Source of the DNA: Lachnospiraceae bacterium
GTDB lineage: Bacteria > Bacillota > Clostridia > Lachnospirales > Lachnospiraceae
Reading direction: 5' to 3'
Length of the DNA: 7,972 bases
NCBI GenBank assembly: GCA_021200345.1
Contig: JAJQGR010000115.1
Span: forward strand, 1-7,972
The position numbers and the translations under genes are program-made. The notes beneath the pieces were generated by a model. The model saw nothing but the letters and a program-made list of their open reading frames with translations. It was not told the DNA's origin and did no database searches. This document shows positions 6,648-7,972 of this stretch, one piece after another. Each line of letters begins with the position of its first letter. Position 1 is the stretch's first letter.

Positions 6648-7763
6648 TTAATCATCTTCATAGTTCTCCATCCAGTAGCTCACCAGCAGATCCACCACCT
6701 TTTCGTAGCTGAGCACCCCGTCGCTCTGCCCGTTGGCTTTCAGATAGGTATCATTGACCTGGTCGGATACCTCTGACAGCACGCCCTCATGGGTATTCCA
6801 GAACGCGGAGTTTTCCGTCAGGTCAAGCTGCGCCTCCTCCAGCAGAAGGGAGCGCACCTCGCTCCAGTCCTCCCGGCTGGCGTCATACAGGGCGTTGGTG
6901 CACTGAATCCAGGCCAGCATATATCCGCTGTAGCAAAAATCCGCGTTTTGTGAGCCGCTGCACGCCAGAAACGCGATAAAATTGGCCTCCTGCTCCTGCA
7001 TAAAGCCCCGCAGGTGGGAAAGCTCATGACACATGGAAAAGGGAATATTATAAGCCGTCATCTCCCGGTTGTAGTTGGCCTCGATGGTCAGCGGCGAATA
7101 CACCCCTGTCAGACTCAGCAAAGATAATATCTTCGAAAATGTCACCGGCTTCGGCACAGGATAGCTGCCGGAAAGCAGCGGATATGTATCTCCCAGAGCT
7201 TCCATGGCCTGGGCTGCCAGCTGACCGGTCTGATGCTGCGTCAGGGACAGCTGCATGACGCCGTTCTCATCCCGCTCCACCTGGACCGCGTATTCATTGA
7301 CCTTCTGCGTCAGCCAGAGACAGGTCCCCTTCAGCTCCGTCAATGTATATTCCTTTATCTCGATTCCGGCACTGTCCGTGAAGGAAGTCCTCTGATAATT
7401 GATGCCGCTGCAGGTCACGAACAGAAACCAGAGTATGGAAGCGGCCAGCAGAACTCTCATTCCCCATGTTCCCAGAGAGCTTAATTTACTGCCGCTCTCA
7501 GAATTCTGTCCGTCCGCACCTTTCATCATCTGCCTTACTGCCAGCGCAAAGCTTCCTACGAACCAGATCACCAGCAGATAAAGCCCAAACTCCGCCACAG
7601 AAAAGGGGAATACCCCAAAAACAGTACCAGCCAGGGCTGTCCACCAGCGGAATACATGGGCTGCCCACCAGTCTGCGAAACCAGGCGCCCACCAGGCGCA
7701 GGCCAACAGAATCCAGGATAATAACTGCATTACAACAATGGCTGTTTTGGTTGCTTTTTTCAT
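6648..7763 (-). CDS. DUF3810 membrane protein with HExxH zinc-metallopeptidase motif
   Basis: A 371-residue protein that I assign to the DUF3810 family, whose function is unestablished. Three hydrophobic segments, about 8-25, 41-72 (possibly two short passes) and 101-118, anchor it in the membrane. The larger C-terminal part contains CHELSHLRGF (245-254) and EQEANFIAF (257-265). His246, Glu247 and His250 form an HExxH zinc site and Glu259 is a plausible third ligand, a gluzincin-like layout, so a zinc-dependent peptidase is the likely activity; the substrate is unknown. After the third hydrophobic segment the metallopeptidase part may face outside, but topology is uncertain. It starts 33 bp after rpoD, with AAGGGA at 7776-7781, a rather long 12 nt before ATG. 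Its stop codon overlaps the trmK ribosome binding site, so co-transcription and coupled translation with trmK are likely. Confidence 0.85.
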   Translation of the reverse strand: MKKATKTAIVVMQLLSWILLACAWWAPGFADWWAAHVFRWWTALAGTVFGVFPFSVAEFGLYLLVIWFVGSFALAVRQMMKGADGQNSESGSKLSSLGTWGMRVLLAASILWFLFVTCSGINYQRTSFTDSAGIEIKEYTLTELKGTCLWLTQKVNEYAVQVERDENGVMQLSLTQHQTGQLAAQAMEALGDTYPLLSGSYPVPKPVTFSKILSLLSLTGVYSPLTIEANYNREMTAYNIPFSMCHELSHLRGFMQEQEANFIAFLACSGSQNADFCYSGYMLAWIQCTNALYDASREDWSEVRSLLLEEAQLDLTENSAFWNTHEGVLSEVSDQVNDTYLKANGQSDGVLSYEKVVDLLVSYWMENYEDD

Positions 7764-7796
7764 AGGTATTACTTTTCCCTTAAGAAGTTTAAAGAT

Positions 7797-7972
7797 TTAA
7801 TCCAGATAATCCTTCATCTTCCGGCTTCTGCTGGGGTGGCGCAGCTTTCTGAGAGCCTTGGCTTCAATCTGACGAATTCGCTCCCGGGTAACGTTAAATT
7901 CCTTACCAACTTCTTCCAGGGTTCGGGCCTTGCCGTCGTCCAGACCAAAGCGCAGGCGCAGCACCTTCTGTT
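7797..7972 (-). CDS. rpoD: RNA polymerase primary sigma factor RpoD/SigA, C-terminal fragment (region 4)
   Basis: Only the last 57 codons and the stop lie in the window; the gene runs off the right edge. The visible part is sigma region 4: LRLRFGLDDGKARTLEEVG, then the helix-turn-helix NVTRERIRQIEAKALRKLR that contacts the -35 element, then the usual basic tail ending in KMKDYLD. This degree of match identifies the primary housekeeping sigma factor rather than an alternative one. It is the most upstream gene of the leftward cluster seen here. No hairpin terminator is visible in the 33 bp after its stop, so transcription may continue into the DUF3810 gene. The start and promoter are outside the window. 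Confidence 0.97.
   Translation of the reverse strand, partial: QKVLRLRFGLDDGKARTLEEVGKEFNVTRERIRQIEAKALRKLRHPSRSRKMKDYLD

Noticed and set aside
1..7972. CRISPR arrays, tRNA or rRNA genes, insertion sequences, attachment sites
   Set aside because: No regularly spaced repeats, cloverleaf-like segments, transposase or integrase motifs, or flanking duplications were found on reading both strands.

Overview
The window looks like a chromosomal segment from a low-to-mid GC anaerobic Firmicute, most likely of the Lachnospiraceae / Clostridium XIVa type. The reasons are a conserved rpoD-trmK-nif3 gene order, a nucleoside kinase of the clostridial uridine-kinase-like type, a DUF3810 protein, purine-rich AAGGAG ribosome binding sites, and a lactose/cellobiose-family PTS. 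The taxonomic call is an inference from these features; no rRNA or other marker is present.

Left part (1-3420, + strand): an AT-rich regulatory region with a near-consensus extended -10 promoter and a GC-rich palindrome just after the predicted start of transcription. It is followed by a three-gene operon: a PTS EIIC permease, a Cys-type S1 sulfatase without a signal peptide, and a PTS EIIB. The operon ends in a strong intrinsic terminator. The layout suggests a phosphotransferase system that imports a sulfated sugar, with desulfation taking place in the cytoplasm. No EIIA, glycosidase, regulator or sulfatase-maturating enzyme is in the window, so the system is incomplete as seen here. This is the most interesting part of the window.

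Right part (3434-7972, - strand): a housekeeping cluster, transcribed leftward and converging on the PTS operon. In transcription order it holds the 3' end of rpoD (sigma region 4), a DUF3810 membrane protein with an HExxH zinc-peptidase motif, trmK (tRNA m1A22 methyltransferase), a NIF3/YbgI-type dinuclear metal protein, and a nucleoside kinase that appears to lack the usual N-terminal TGS domain. Gaps are 12-83 bp and no terminator is visible between the genes, so they may be co-transcribed.

The two operons meet tail to tail at 3351-3433, which marks a boundary between accessory carbohydrate genes and conserved information-processing genes.
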